From Brienomyrus brachyistius (lineage: Eukaryota; Chordata; Actinopteri; Osteoglossiformes; Mormyridae), in contig NC_064536.1 in assembly GCF_023856365.1 (NCBI RefSeq), positions 38,060,776 to 38,124,775 of the forward strand: a DNA stretch of 64,000 nt, in the 5' to 3' direction. The notes beneath the pieces were generated by a model that made no database searches, was not told the origin of the DNA, and saw nothing but the letters and a program-made list of their open reading frames with translations. Made by a program: the position numbers and the translations under genes. Numbering within the stretch: position 1 is the first letter of the stretch; the number at the start of each line of letters is the position of its first letter. Below, piece by piece: positions 20,790 to 33,065 of the stretch.

Positions 20790-22617
20790 CTGTAAAGAAA
20801 AGAAGAAGTTATATTTTCAAAATAGGATAAATTAAAACAAAAAATCAGTCAATGGAAAACATCCAGTGAAGCGTATTTGGTTATAGATAAGAAGAGAGAC
20901 GATTCCGCTGTGGTCTGAAGGCCACAGAAAGCCCTGTCAGTGACAGTACCTGATCATGTCGGCTGGTCCTGCTTCCCCTCTGCTGTGAGTCAGAGCTCTT
21001 CCTCAGCGGCGCTGAAACAGTTAAGAGTGACGTCATTCACAGAGTGCACAGGGTGCTCTACCAGCCCTGCTGATAAGGGCTGCTGCTCTCACACTGTCTC
21101 ACTGCACCTTGCATGCTGGACACACTTGTGTTACAAAGAGACTGGCTGCAGGTTTGAGGTTTTAAAACAAGAAATACAATAAAACAATGGTCAGACATAA
21201 AGATTTCCAGCCACAGCTGATGTATGCCTGAATATTTAAGCTACTAATATTTTATATAAAGATTGACACTAAGGCAGCTGGTACTGGGTGTAACTTTAGC
21301 ACTTTCACTGCTCAGCAGTCCTGGAGGTGTGACCCACTGAGCCCCACTGGCCTTTAGCTAAGGAAGAAAGTCAGAGTTACACTGTATCACAGTGTATTAA
21401 CACACAGCCCACAGGAAGTGTATAGTGTCTGTACCTGACAGACTGCACATCTGCTACGGCCCAGTCTGGGGCTGAATGAGAAACGAAAGGACCAAACAGA
21501 CAGGGAACATAAAACACAGTGACATCATACATGTCTGACCTTGATTATAACACAAATAGCAGCAGAGTGATGAGATGGTAGCAATGAGAAGGGCGACACA
21601 AGGCAGGAGAATCCAAGGCAGGAGGTCAGGGTTACAGGGCCCAGGGTTCAGGGTCTCGGGCTGAGGGGTCGGGCACTGGAGAGGGTGGGCAGTAGACTGG
21701 CCTCCAGGAGGGTCTGTAAACATCACAGTATAAACATCATCACTTTAAGGTTGATAACATGTGATCTCTGTTATGAATAGCTTCTAGTTCACATCAAAAC
21801 CTTCCTTTTGAAACTACTACATAATTAATAAATGTACAAATTCATTGTTACGAGGCGCAGTCTATGGAGTTGGGGAGTAACAGAATACATGTGTGGGTGG
21901 ATGTGTGATGTGGGGGGGCAGAACAAACATTGGTGCACAAAACAGGTCGTACTGTATAAACAGAGTGTGTATTTACAAAATTGCTCACCACAGTGTAGGT
22001 ACAGACTTCAAGAGTGACCCAAGACAACATGACAAACAAAACAATCTACCACACAAAATCCCAAACTAACTCATCTATAAAAGAAAACTGAAACAAAAGG
22101 CAATCACTCTCACTATTTCTCTATCCAAATATACAAATAAATCGAACAATGCAATCAGCAGTCACTCTTGACACCATACACGATACAGACTCGGTATGTC
22201 AAAACCACGGGTTCAGCTTTCTGGTAGTCAGGAGCACAGGCAAAATGGTCGGTGCACAGGAAAGGCAAATACAGAGAACAGGTGACCAAAAATCAGGGGA
22301 CAAAACAAAACATGATAAACCAGGAAACAGACCTGGGGGGTATTTTCCGTACGTCACATAAATCATCCGAGATCAGACGCCTCGTCTTGGATGAGTTAAT
22401 GCTGGTGAAACTAATCCGGGATAAGTTGGTTTTTCAAAGGCAGCTGTGTAGTAGATTAGTCTAGCTGGATCCATTCACCCGAGGCGATTGTGCGCGCTCA
22501 CGCGGCTTAAAAATCCCATATATATCAAATCTAGAAAACTTGATCGGCAAGTCTCTCATTGACTTCCATAAAATGTAAAAAAACAGGCTCACTTTTTCAC
22601 GCAATCCGGGCAGGACC

Positions 22618-22657
<40 letters not shown>

Positions 22658-25600
22658 CGGTTTTCCCCCCACAGTCCAAAGTCATGCTGAGGCTAATTGG
22701 AGTTGCTAAATTGCCCGTAGGTGTGCGTGCGTGAGTGAATGGTGTGTGAGTGTGCCCTGCGACGGGCTGGCCCCCCATCCTGGGTTGTTCCCTGCCTCGT
22801 GCCCATAGCTTCCGGGATAGGCTCCGGACCTCCCACAACCCAGTAGGATATGCGGTTTGGAAAATGGATGGATGGATATTGCCTGTAATGGCATAAAACG
22901 CCTCTTTAATTGCCTGCACTCGCAGGTGTCCGGGAAAAACAATGAAAACCTGAAGGAAATATTTCAGGCCCGAACAGATTTGGCAAATTGCCTGGCAAAC
23001 TGCACTCTTTGATATATTTTATACATCACATACAGTAAATAAAAAAACTGCTGCTTCCAAAATATCTCAAGGCAATGCACATTGTCTGTGTGGCTGTGAG
23101 AGCCTGACTTCGCCTAGTTGGACTCCTACTATACGGAGCCAATAAATCTTTAAGATTTAATATTCCATCTCGGCTGAAGAGGTATCTTTTGAAAACAAAA
23201 TAATCCAGCAATAATAAAGGATCTTTCCGATTGCACAAAACCCTCTCAATTTCTAATTCTATTTTTATTACTTGTGCACCGATTGCAATTGTTCGCTCAT
23301 CCTTGAATGGCGAGGCCATGACTGAATGGATTTCCATGCACGGACACTGATTAAGTGTGTGAGCTAATCCTTGTTCATATAGAACAAACCTGTGGCCCGT
23401 ACTGCCTTATCGGTGTAACTTGTCGGATTTAAGGTACCGCAGTTTAAACTTCATAGGACTTCATATTTGTTCACTTACATTTTGCCCAGACTAACTTAAA
23501 TCCGACAAGTTACGCCAGTTAAGCCAGTAACCCCGCTTCGTAGTACAGGCCAATCCGACAAGTTACCCAGACAAGCCAGTAACCCCGCTTCGTAGTACAG
23601 GCCACCGATCGCAATTAAAGCTTGTGCCACTTCATTTTTCCACACATCCTGTCCTGCCCCGAACGTCAGCTCCTTCCATGTGTCACGCCCCCTCATTAAC
23701 CTCGTGTGGATTCCTCCTGTTTACCAGCAGTTTCTTGTTGTCATTAGAAATATGTATTTAAGTCTGCGTTAGCTATGTTTTCCCCAGTCCGGTCATTGAA
23801 GTCTAACATCTATCTTGTTATGATCCTTGGTGTTTTCTTAATAAACCCTCGTTCCCCGACTCTCCGTCTTCCTGCTCCTGCTTCCCTGGTCCGATCCAGA
23901 ACATCTGTGACGTAATAAGTAAACTGGAAAATGCCCAATACTAACAAGCTGAATGGAGGCATATTGCCACCCATTGTAGCAGAGTCAAACATACTTTGGT
24001 CAATAAATTGATTCCCCTCCCGTGCATGTATACTGGGACAAGGACAGTAGCCCGATTGAATGGCATAGTCAGGCTATAACTGCAGCTCAGCTTAGCTGTG
24101 CATGTTAATGTACTGACTGTTAGCTGTTATCGCCAACCGGAACAACTTAGCAGTGATGGGTTACTCTTGTTTGGCCAGCCCTTCAGTGTAATGTTATACA
24201 CCCTGGACAAGGTAGGGTCACAACCTGTCTGAATCGCAGATACTTCACTGGCAATGGATCAATTGTAAGTAATTCTCATCTCATGAAGCACATCTCATCA
24301 TCACATGCTTCTACAAAACTAGTGACCAAGAATGCCGGTGTTGATAGTAGCACAAACCCAGGTCCAGCAAACATGAGCTCCACTAACAAAGAAGGAGACG
24401 GAGACACGCCATCCAAGCAGTCTAAGCTTGATTTTTCCGCTCCCTGAAAACGTGTGACACAGACTGAACTAATCAGATCAGTTAGCCATGTGTGTTGTTG
24501 TGAACATGCTGTCGTTATAGATAGTTGAGTCAGATTCCTTCAGAGATCTCATTGGTAAAATACCTGTTAGAGGAGGGGTAGTCCCACCATGCAGACACTG
24601 AGTATGCTAAAATGAATGTCGAGCTCAAACGCTCATTTTAAAAACACCAGCCGACATTTAAAATTTTTTTGTTAGGTGATTTAACAAAAACAAGTGCGTC
24701 ATTGTCGTTTCAGAATATGGCTTCCAATTTCCTGCCACACGTCTGGTTTTGTCATAATTTATAATTAAAGTTCAACATAAATTATTACATGACATTAAAT
24801 AAACTGTTTATCATGTCTTTGCTGGTCACTCAGCACTGCGAAACTGTTTCCGGTATGATTTTCTTTTGTATAAAGCATCAGGATTTTGTCTGTACTGCAC
24901 AAACTCCAACAATAATCAGCCATCATATTTACACTCCAACATCTTTGGTATCTTCGCTCAATTTCACTACTATCTTGGTGAAATCTGTCACCTTGCTCCT
25001 CACTATACAGATTTTCAGGAAAGTAATCAAGGTGCGAGACTAGGAAATGCATCTGGACACTCATTCTACATCCAAGATCTTGAAAACGACATATCATATC
25101 CTTGACGTGAACCTCATAGTCAAATAAATTCTTGTTTCCGAGAAATATATCAATGACTTTACGGAATTCTTCCCAGACTTGCCTCTCCACTGTCACCATT
25201 TTGGCTGCAAATACACTGTCCTTCAGCAACCTTCTTATCTGTGGTCCAACAAAGATTCCAACCTTTAATTTAGCATCACTGATTTCTGGAAATTCACTGA
25301 CTAGGTACTGAAAAGCTTCACTTTCCTTATCCAATGCTTTAACAAAGTTTAAGGTTGGCGCTAGTGGACCAGCAACAGCATACCTGTAACTTTACATAAT
25401 TGCAAGCTGCCTGTAAACCCTGCTGACTAGTTTGTACAAAAAATGAGTCGTTGACAGGTTACTGGTGATTTTAAATGACTGGTATCAAAATGACATTATT
25501 AGGTACACAATGCATTATATATGAAACAGAAAAACCAGACGTGCTGGAGAAAAATGTTTGCTTATGAAGGATATTTGAAAAATGACATTTGATATTATTC

Positions 25601-28072
25601 ACCAAATTTGATGTCGGCTAAGGTAATTGAACATGGAGTTGAATTTAAGTTTCTATCGGGGGGGAGGGGGGATCCAAAATCTTTGACATATTCGAACATA
25701 CAAAAAATGTTACGCAATAGTTACTTTACCTTATGGGAAAATTCTGAGAAATAGCCTGTCAAGCATGGGTTATACGTATAGGCAAATATAGCATGGATTT
25801 CAAAGTGCATTTTCTTGAAAACGGTACAGTAGATGTTAATCAAATTTTGTCTGAAAATAGCTTAGGATCTTGCCTGTCAGAAAGTATAAGACTTGTTTAT
25901 CTAGTTTACTTTCCTAAATGCTAGCTGATACCGTAATATAATGTCTATGCATACACCACATATTAAAAGCTCGTATAGCTTGACCGCCCATCTGACCAAA
26001 GTTGACAAACCTGATTTCATGTCAAATACAGTAATCACTGACTAATTAGTAGCATAACAAGAACCTTTTTTTACAATAGGCAGTTGACTAGTCATTGTCC
26101 TGTCCTGGCTGTTCCCCTGAATACTGTGCGGACCGGGTTGAGTAACTGTAGCTACATCAGCGATTCTACAAGGATCGGCAGACAGTCTGTGACTCCTTGT
26201 GTTAATCCATTCATATTCGCCATTTTATTGTTGCATATTACATGCAGGCTACCCAGTGTGTCCGATCTGAACTACCAGGCACAGTGTTATTCTGGGGAAA
26301 ATGGCATGGGAACATAGCGTACAAATGGAGAGAATCAGCGCCGAGATCTTTCATTGGCTTGGCTTAAAAATACAAAAATGACACTAAAATTGTGACACTA
26401 ATGAGTACATACAACAATAAAAGTATTAGCCCAGGAGTTATTTGTATATTTATTACATTTAAATTCAAGTTAAACGTAATTAAACGTGTCTGCAAAATCA
26501 AAGCCAGTGCTATACTTTCTGGGCACAGCAAGGTACTACCCCCCTCCCCCTAGGGTGCGCCTCTCCTGACTCAGCCAAAGACTAAAGACATTTTGGGACT
26601 TGGCAAAAGACGAAATGCAGTTTGTGGCGCCTTTTGTGAATCAGAAAAAGATAAAATCCACTTTCTGATTCGATAAAATCAATTTCGCCCACAAAATGAC
26701 TTTCTTCTGTCGAAAAAATGCATAGTGCTGATATGAATTCTGTGAACAAAATGAAACATTCCTGTTTGATTTCTGTGCATGAAATAAAGTGAAGTCTTTT
26801 TGCTCTTGTGGACAGAATGCCAGAAGGATTTACTTGATTTAGTCATTGAATAATGCATTTTGGGGCACAGAATGTATTTTGTACACGAAAATGAGCGCTT
26901 GACACTTGGTGCCCCATAGATGCACATTTACCATAATTTGCCGTTGAATTGAATTAAATTAAATTAAATTACCTGTGAATTTCAGCTTTGTACAGTTTCC
27001 AAACTTTAGATCACTGCTTTGGATACAGCAGTAGATCAGCAGATCTGCCGCAGTGATGTTCTTCAGCTGCAGACTGTGTGTGTTAGAGTCAGAAACAGGA
27101 ACCAGCCTCCCTCTGTATTCTTCTCTGATATTAACAAGATCCATATCATATCCAAAGCTGAACCTCAGGTCCATGACTCTGGCTGGTATGTGGTCTGACT
27201 GCAGGGAAATCCAGGAAACCTCCTTATTTCCAGGGATCCCACAAGGCAGAGTGGCTGCTCCTCCAGGCTGGACCTCTATCACCACCAGCTCCTCAGCCTG
27301 GATCACCAGAGCAGCACTGCAACCTGGAGACACAGAAAACAGAGTAAATACAATATTAATAAAGGCTGAATTAAGGTATAAAGTGTTGTGGTGATAATAA
27401 ACAGGCTTCTGCGTTAAGATATTTAAAATAGTGCCCTGCATCACCTGGGACATTCTTACCCTGAATCTGCAACCGCTAAAATCAAGAAAACCAGTTTGAA
27501 CTGTTTGTCATTACAAAGAAAATGGTTCACATGTTTAGTAAGAAGCTGTTTGTAAATGCAATATGCTCTAAGATTATTTCTGTCTCACATCACATCTGTT
27601 TATAAATTCCTACAAGTGTTGAGGATTGTGTGAAAGGTTTTGTACCATAAATGAGAAGTGAGTAAAAGACTTTCACACCTGAAGAGACTTAAATGTCAAC
27701 CTTTCCTTCAAAACTTTAACTTGCGTTGTTGCATTTTATTGAAATTAAGATAATAGAAACCGTCAGTATCTCTGTATTCAAACAGTCGCGTTATTCTCAG
27801 TATCACAGCCTCGGCTCTATAGTGTCATTTCTTCAGGTTACATCATTAACGATTAATAATCATTACTGACATTGTTATCAGCATTTTCATTTTAATTTTG
27901 ATTGTATTTTTTGTAATAATATTGCAGTTATGTTTGATATATTTAATATGAATATAAACATCGATCAGAGACATATCTGGAGATACTAAACACTATAAAC
28001 ATTCAAATATCAAAAACACCATGAAATGTTTAATCTTTCATACTTACAAAGGAATGCGAGACTGAAAAGCAT
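20733..28072 (-). CDS. NITR-like single-V inhibitory receptor, five-exon model (gene B, 222 aa)
   Basis: Exons on the minus strand: signal 28048-28072, V 26973-27323, hinge/TM 21540-21713, cytoplasmic 1 20950-21011, cytoplasmic 2 20733-20789. All introns are GT-AG and phases are 1, 1, 1, 0. The lengths sum to 669 bases, 223 codons including the stop. The protein would have a short signal peptide, one V domain, a Pro-rich hinge with two Cys, a TM of about 25 residues (LLPWILLPCVALLIATISSL...) and a 45-residue tail with VQYVSV, an ITIM consensus that could recruit SH2 phosphatases. Fish NITRs share the V-TM-ITIM layout. The 5.3-kb V-TM intron contains part of duplication B. I am sure of the exon phases, less sure of the family name. 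The exon model is untested. Confidence 0.72.
20950..21011 (-). CDS. Gene B exon 4: polar cytoplasmic segment
   Basis: 62 bp, acceptor actgtttcag, donor CAG/GTACTG. It enters in phase 1 and leaves in phase 0. It encodes PLRKSSDSQQRGSRTSRHDQ, a basic, serine-rich juxtamembrane stretch. The only open frame is the one that phase 1 from exon 3 demands. Confidence 0.6.
21540..21713 (-). CDS. Gene B exon 3: hinge and transmembrane segment
   Basis: 174 bp, acceptor gatgtttacag, donor AAG/GTCAGA, phase 1 at both ends, matching the V exons. The hinge DPPGGQSTAHPLQCPTP... has two Cys that could form a dimer bond. A hydrophobic span LLPWILLPCVALLIATISSL plus CCYLC follows, with no charged residue in the membrane. 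Lack of a TM charge fits an inhibitory, ITIM-using receptor rather than one that pairs with an adaptor. Confidence 0.7.
21714..22657. other. Intron of gene B: no gene; MITE-like end and (TTA)n
   Basis: A DNA-element-like end ggggggtattttccgtacgt occurs near 22337 (a similar ggggtattttcttgtacgt lies near 58580). A (TTA)n microsatellite occupies 22620-22655. Confidence 0.4.
22658..22878 (+). mobile_element. tRNA-type SINE, 5'-truncated
   Basis: Same family as 3901-4235 in plus orientation, lacking the tRNA head and ending ggaaaatggatggatggat. Confidence 0.8.
22913..23337 (-). pseudogene. PIF/Harbinger transposase fossil (copy B)
   Basis: Matches copy A at 1804-2227 (MASPFKDERT, NRKDPLLLLDYF, FKRYLFSRDGI, LLAPYSRSPT). 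The frame is broken after LRYFGSSSFF, so it is more damaged than copy A. Confidence 0.7.
23505..23603 (+). repeat. Two-unit version of the 52-bp array
   Basis: About two units of the array that has about 19 copies in duplicate A. The flanking gatcgcaattaaagcttgtg is shared. Confidence 0.85.
23681..23903 (+). mobile_element. LTR, probably solo, present in both duplicates
   Basis: Begins tgtcacgccc, ends ccagaaca, with AATAAACCC inside, in the style of the other LTRs here. Copy A keeps only its 3' part near 5440-5505, so it predates the duplication or at least a deletion in A. Confidence 0.5.
23904..24794. other. Non-coding duplicated sequence (copy B)
   Basis: Matches about 5506-6371. No gene recognised. 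Confidence 0.45.
24795..25388 (-). pseudogene. Transposon-derived FHQD...MMADYCW exon (copy B)
   Basis: Open from near a GTTACAG acceptor at about 25388 to the stop near 24795. Motifs as in copy A, with SEEQGDRFHQD and RYQRCWSVNMMADYCWSL. A small in-frame deletion removes GE after FPENL. Both copies stayed largely open since the duplication. Confidence 0.55.
25389..26554. other. Non-coding duplicated sequence (copy B)
   Basis: Matches 6967-8110. Nothing coding recognised. Confidence 0.4.
26555..26925. repeat. Repeat with recurring AAAATG motifs (copy B)
   Basis: Counterpart of 8110-8525, slightly shorter. Confidence 0.35.
26973..27323 (-). CDS. Gene B exon 2: Ig V-set domain
   Basis: 351 bp with acceptor tgtgtctccag and donor GTAATTT, phase 1 to phase 1. 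Key residues are LPCGIP (first Cys), VSWISLQS (Trp), GRLVPV...[17 protein letters not shown] (strand E-F, second Cys) and FGNCTKLKF (J-like end). It differs from cassette A at about 11 residues: three near the N-terminus, five between first Cys and Trp, three in the loop DLVNIREE. The last about 50 residues are identical. Confidence 0.8.
28048..28072 (-). CDS. Gene B exon 1: signal peptide start
   Basis: 25 bp, MLFSLAFL, donor CTTT/GTAAGT. The first codon across the splice is Cys. The hydrophobic stretch continues into the V exon (CCSAALV), making a short signal peptide. Confidence 0.7.
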
Positions 28073-28440
28073 TTTAAAGCAGATTTAAGTATTAGGAAGC
28101 TATCTTCATTCCAATAAAAGGCTGAATTTGATAAATACTAAGTTGAGAGTCAGATCACAAAAGGAAATATAGATACTGAAGCCTGTTAGCCAAAAGTGTG
28201 AAGTAAACAACATCTCACACTCACAGCTCTGCTCTGTTATAACCCGGATATTATAGCAAGAACAGTTTACACTGAACTGCCAGCTGGTCCTTTAATGCTG
28301 GACTCTGTTCACCACAGAGATTCACACAAAATACAGAAATAAACAGCAGGTCACAGAGGAAATGAGTGAACACAGCACAGCACTGACAGTTTAGCTAAAC
28401 ACAAGAGCTACTAACTTAGGCTCTCAGAAAAATCTTTGTG
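28073..28440 (-). promoter_or_regulatory. Upstream region of gene B
   Basis: A TATAATAT counterpart lies at 28248-28255. The ETS-like site of A and C reads gaggaaat here (28357-28364), and the RUNX-like TGTGGT is lost (gtcaca on plus). Function is inferred. Confidence 0.4.
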
Positions 28441-28599
28441 GGCCCAGTGGACTCTCTCATACCCGTGTTTGTGGGGTTCTGGGGGCCGGCTGGTCCAGGG
28501 GGCTGTGGATACAGGGAGGTTTGTGCCTGAGAAAGTTCTGGTCTGTTTTTAATGATAAGAAAGAGTATAATGCAGATTACAGCTCCGTTCAGAGAACTT

Positions 28600-28930
28600 C
28601 AGAGAATTGTGCCAACCGCTGAGAGCATTTTCGGCAGCTCTCTCCCCAGCCTGCAGGACACTTACACTTCCTGCTGCATCCGTAAGGCCGCCAGCATTTA
28701 GACTAACCGGTACCATCCCACCCACCAACTATTTATCCCTCTTCCATCCGGAAGAAGATTCTGCAGCATCAGGAGCAGGTCTGCACGACTGTGCAATAGC
28801 TTCTTCCCCCAAGCCGTCCGGCTCCTGAACAGCACGCTGCCACCCCCCACACTTGACTCTCTACTGCACATCCTGCACTGCACTACATAACACTTTATAT
28901 TTATTCATTCCGATCCCATTATGGCTGCTA
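28600..28930 (+). mobile_element. LINE 3' end (Rex1-like)
   Basis: In three frames the sequence reads SCCIRKAASI, RYHPTHQLFIPLPSGRRF and LCNSFFPQAVRLLNSTLPP, the usual C-terminal end of a common fish LINE. It is 5'-truncated. Confidence 0.65.
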
Positions 28931-28934
28931 TTAT

Positions 28935-31262
28935 GTGGATATGTCTACATTTATGTATACGTGGACTTTTACAGACGTATTACATTCATGCACAACTTGC
29001 CTTAAATTGCACAATATAACTTGCTTAATTTACTTACCCTGTATACTGTATATGCACATTCATACTGCTTTCATACTGTATTCTCCATGTCATTTCTATT
29101 CAGTCCTATTGAATGTTGAAGGTAAAATCTTCTTCAGTGTTGTGGCCCATATGCTGACTGTATACCTGGAGAAGAACCACTACATCGATACCTCAATACA
29201 GAAGGCAGGCATTCCAGGCTTCTCAGGCTGCTTGGACCAACATGATATGGCATCAAATCCAAGCTGCCAAAAAGCGTGGAAAAGACCTCCATGTCATATT
29301 CTTGGACCTCGCCAGTGCCTCACAGTCTCCTATGGACAGCTTTTGACTTTTTCAGCGTCCCAGAAGGAATCACCAGCCTTGTCAAATCCTACTTCCAAGA
29401 AGTGCAGCTATGCCTGTCTACAGATGAATACACCACATCATGGCAACGACTAGAAAGAGGGATAATGGTATGGTACACAATCTTACCTCTCGTTCACAAT
29501 GGCGATGGAGGACATTATCCGAGCCTCTCGGTGGGTGGTAGGGGGGCCTAAGCTCAAAACTAGTCTTCGTATCCCTCCCATATATGGATATACGAGCGTA
29601 TATGGATGATGTGACCGTACTCACCACAACCAAGGCATGTGCTAAACGGCTGTTGAACAAGCTGCAAGAGAATATCTAGTGGGCTTGAATGGAACTAAAG
29701 CCGGGCAAGTCCAGGAGTCATTAAGGGAAGGCTGGTGGAACACCGGTTTTATGTCGATGAGAAGCCCATACCAACAGTGTCAGAGAAGTCAGTAAAGAGT
29801 CTCGGATATTGGTATGATGCAATCCTCAAGGACACCAAACAAGTGGACCACCTTAAGGAAGAAACCATACAGGGACTGGAGCGTATCAACAAGACTATGC
29901 TCCTAGGCAGAACGAAGCTTTGGTGCCTTCAATTTGGACTATTACCCCGCCTCATGTGGCCTCTGACCATCTATGAGGTCCCAATCTCAAGGGTTGAGAA
30001 ACTTGTGAGGGTGGTCAGCTGATACGGCAAAAAATGGCTGGGGCTCCCAAGATGCTTCTGTAACATCGGGCTGTTAGGAAGAGGCGTGCTTGAACTTCCT
30101 GTTTCCAGCATCACAGAGGAGTGTTCAAAAGTGATGGTGGAGATGACACTCACAGAATCCAGAGACCCCTGTGTGGCTCAAGCAGCTCCTACTCTTGCGA
30201 CCGGAAAGAAGTGGACCTCAACTGCAGCTATTCAGCAGGCAGAGTCAGACCTCAGACAGAAAGACATCACTTGCCTTGTGCAACAGAGGAGGGGAGGCCT
30301 CGGCCTTGGGGAGAGCAAACCATCCTGGCATAAGGCAACTCCAGCTCAGTGCCAAGTTCTGGTCATTGAGGAGGTGCGTCAACAAGAGCAGGCAGCAAGA
30401 TGTGCAAAGGCCATCTCACAATCTAGGCAAGGGCAGTGGATGAGATGGGAGGGTGTCAAGAGTAGGAAATTCTCTTGGAGGGAGTTGATGGGCATGGAGG
30501 CATTTCACACGAGCTTAAAGCTTCGGGCCATATACGATACCCTGCCCTCCCCCTCTAACCTCAACCAATGGTACGGAGAAGACTCCACATGCCCCCTCTG
30601 TCCATCCCCTGCAAACCTCAAGGATATTCTGGTTGGCTGCAAGTCAAGCATGTCACAGGGTCGGTACACCTAGTGGCATAACCAAGTTCCGAAGTGCCTG
30701 GCAGCTGCTCTGAGGACCAGTTGGACAAAGACCAATGACATGCCTCCTCCATCATTCCATCCTGCATCTGCTAGAGCGGTCATCTGAGAAGGGGCAAAGC
30801 CAGCCATAGTCCCTACAACATCAGACATCGGCCAGCTCAGAGGGGCACGAGCCTTGAAGTTGGTGGCTGATCTGAATCGAAGGCTTTGCTTCCCATCAGA
30901 GATTGCCACAACAAACCTCAGACCAGATCTTGTGCTCTGGTCCTCGACACTCCACTATGTGTACATCAAAGAGCTCACTGTTCCCTGGGAGGATGTTGTG
31001 GGGGAGGCCTATGAATGCAAGAGTCTAAAGTACATGGACCTAGCAGCAGACGCCGAACAGCGTGGTTGGAAAGCCAAGATTTGCCCAGTGGAAGTTGGCT
31101 GCAGAAGCTTTGTGGGCAAGTCAACCATCAGTCAACTTAAGGATCTTACTATTTGAGGCCAAGCCCAACGACAGGCTATCAAAGCCCTCTCAGGAGCAGC
31201 AGAGCATGCAAGCCGATGGCTGTGGGTGAAAAGGCAAGACAACTCCTGGACCCCAAAGTAAC
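28935..31262 (+). pseudogene. RLE-type LINE fossil: RT, zinc knuckle and C-terminal endonuclease region
   Basis: Ordered plus-strand pieces: HYIDTSIQKAGIPGFSGCL, DLHVIFLDLASAFGSVPHSLLW, the RT box YMDDVTVLTTT near 29600, RLMWPLTIYEVPISRVEK, LELPVSS, WHKATPAQCQVLVIEEVR, a knuckle CPLCPSPANLK.ILVGC (H replaced by D), LRPDLVLWSS...YIKELTVPWED (PD...E type endonuclease) and VEVGCRSFVGKST. This order (RT, knuckle, PD-E nuclease) fits R2/R4/NeSL-like LINEs. Frameshifts and a stop at 30020 show it is dead. Clade assignment is inferred. Confidence 0.6.
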
Positions 31263-31960
31263 AACAGAGGGTCAGGAGGGTTGAAAGCAGAGGGGGCACA
31301 CCTGGGACGCCAGGCATTGCCGATGAGCCCTCTGGAGGTACAGTGGGCTCATCACCAAAACACCAGTGATATGAAGTGCCCACCTGATGACCCCAATGAA
31401 GTTTACACACACCCCCCCCCATACTTTGACATCACTATGAATGATACCTCGTGCCGCAAATCTCAGGCACTTAATCAAGGGATTGTTCCATCTAGTCCTA
31501 TAACAGAAATGACCAACTGGATCCATCCAGTGACTGCTGCGAACAGAGCAGCTGGCAACCGGGGAAAGACTTGATGGCAGCCTGGAAAGACAGAGGACAG
31601 GAGGGAGAGACCCCATCGGGCCTGCCTTAGGCTAGCACCCTATGGTAGGAGGGATCTGGCACTGTTAGTGCACAGGTATTACCCACACCAGGCTATGAAA
31701 AGTTCAAGAGAACACGCCTGGAGTCAGCGAGAGCGGGGGTGCATGACGACTCATCGGCAGACTACACGGCAACTGACCCCAGAACAAAACAGACAACGAG
31801 AACTACGATTAAGATGACACCTGACATGGTAACAGCAACTCCAGGAATTCAGCTCCAAAGGTGTAGATGTGGTTGGAAGAAAGTAACATCCTATGCAGGC
31901 TTAAGAATACACCAAGGCCTGAAATAATGCTTGGCGTCAGAGCAACAGCTTATAATCTCT
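31263..31960 (+). other. LINE-associated 3' region with C2HH-like finger
   Basis: A short frame near 31850-31925 encodes CRCGWKKVTSYAGLRIHQGL, a zinc-finger-like motif found in the same LINE group. The rest reads as non-coding. The homology with copy A resumes at about 31965. Confidence 0.4.
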
Positions 31961-32979
31961 GATAATCACCAGCTTCTCTAAATCAATCACAGGCTTCTAT
32001 AAATAAGGAAACCCCATCTCTGGCCCTCTGGAGCTGCTTAGAAACTAACCAGGGCCTTTTAAATCATCTGCTTACTGATTTAGGAGCAAACTGTGGCCTG
32101 TGTGTCTGGTGCACTGTCAGGTCTCTCTGTGACTGAGGTTAATAACGGCTGATGGAAAGTCTGTCACAAGCTGGTGGGTTTCAGCAGCTTCACTCTGAAC
32201 GTCTGCAGGGTGCAGTTGTGAGTCTTGTTTCCATGGTGACAATTGGGCCACAGGCCTCCTGGTCAAAGCTACACTAAAATGTCTGCTCTCTCCTCCAGCT
32301 GTAATAAAACATACAGGATCTCCAAATGAATCCTAGAGAGGAGCTGATTTTTGTCAGCAGGTCAGCAGTAAAGCTCTCTGAGCAGGACTTTACCTAATTT
32401 CTGGAATGTTTAAAGAGGGAGAGAAAAGGTGTTCAATCATGGTGAGTCTGTCCCAGGAAGCTCAGAATGGGAGGTCTTTAAACTACACATACACTGAAAT
32501 GGAGCTCCATTGTCCATTGACATAAACATTACTCACTCTTATTGATCCAAAGCTTTAAAACTGTAAAAGATCAAGTCTGAATCTTTCTAGACGACAGACA
32601 TTTTGCTCTCCTTGATCATCAAGTCAGACACTGATTTGTCTGGAATCATTCTGCTACACAGTAGTTAGTTAATGCATCAGGGAACATTGACGTGTGCAGA
32701 GTTATTTGTATATATACGTATAATGTAATCTAATAAGTAATACATATGTTATAAGGAAGTAACTCACTGAGAAGAGTAATAATAATAATTGAAATCCATA
32801 GAGATCAGGAGTAACAAAGTGAAGCGAACAGGCTGAATGTGCCATGAACACTGTTTCATATACAGAGACATGCGTGTTCATCCTGCTGTGCTTCTCTGGA
32901 GACACAAAACTGCCTCCCTGTGCTGCTGACCGGTTGAATGCTGAGGGACCGGCTTCAGACCCATGGTTCAATTTCCTTG

Positions 32980-32984
32980 GGGCT

Positions 32985-33019
<35 letters not shown>

Positions 33020-33050
33020 GTCTATGTCTCTCTCTCTCTATCAGTGCATT
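32980..33050 (+). repeat. (TC)n simple repeat
   Basis: Run of ctctct/tctgtc units, counterpart of 11336-11392. Confidence 0.85.
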
Positions 33051-33065
33051 AATAATAATCAATTC

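Noticed and set aside
21435..21471. 37-bp alternative cytoplasmic exon of gene B (acceptor tctcattcag, donor GTACAG)
   Set aside because: It enters in phase 1 but leaves in phase 2, which does not fit the next exon at 20950-21011 (phase 1 entry). The direct 21540-to-21011 join is consistent.
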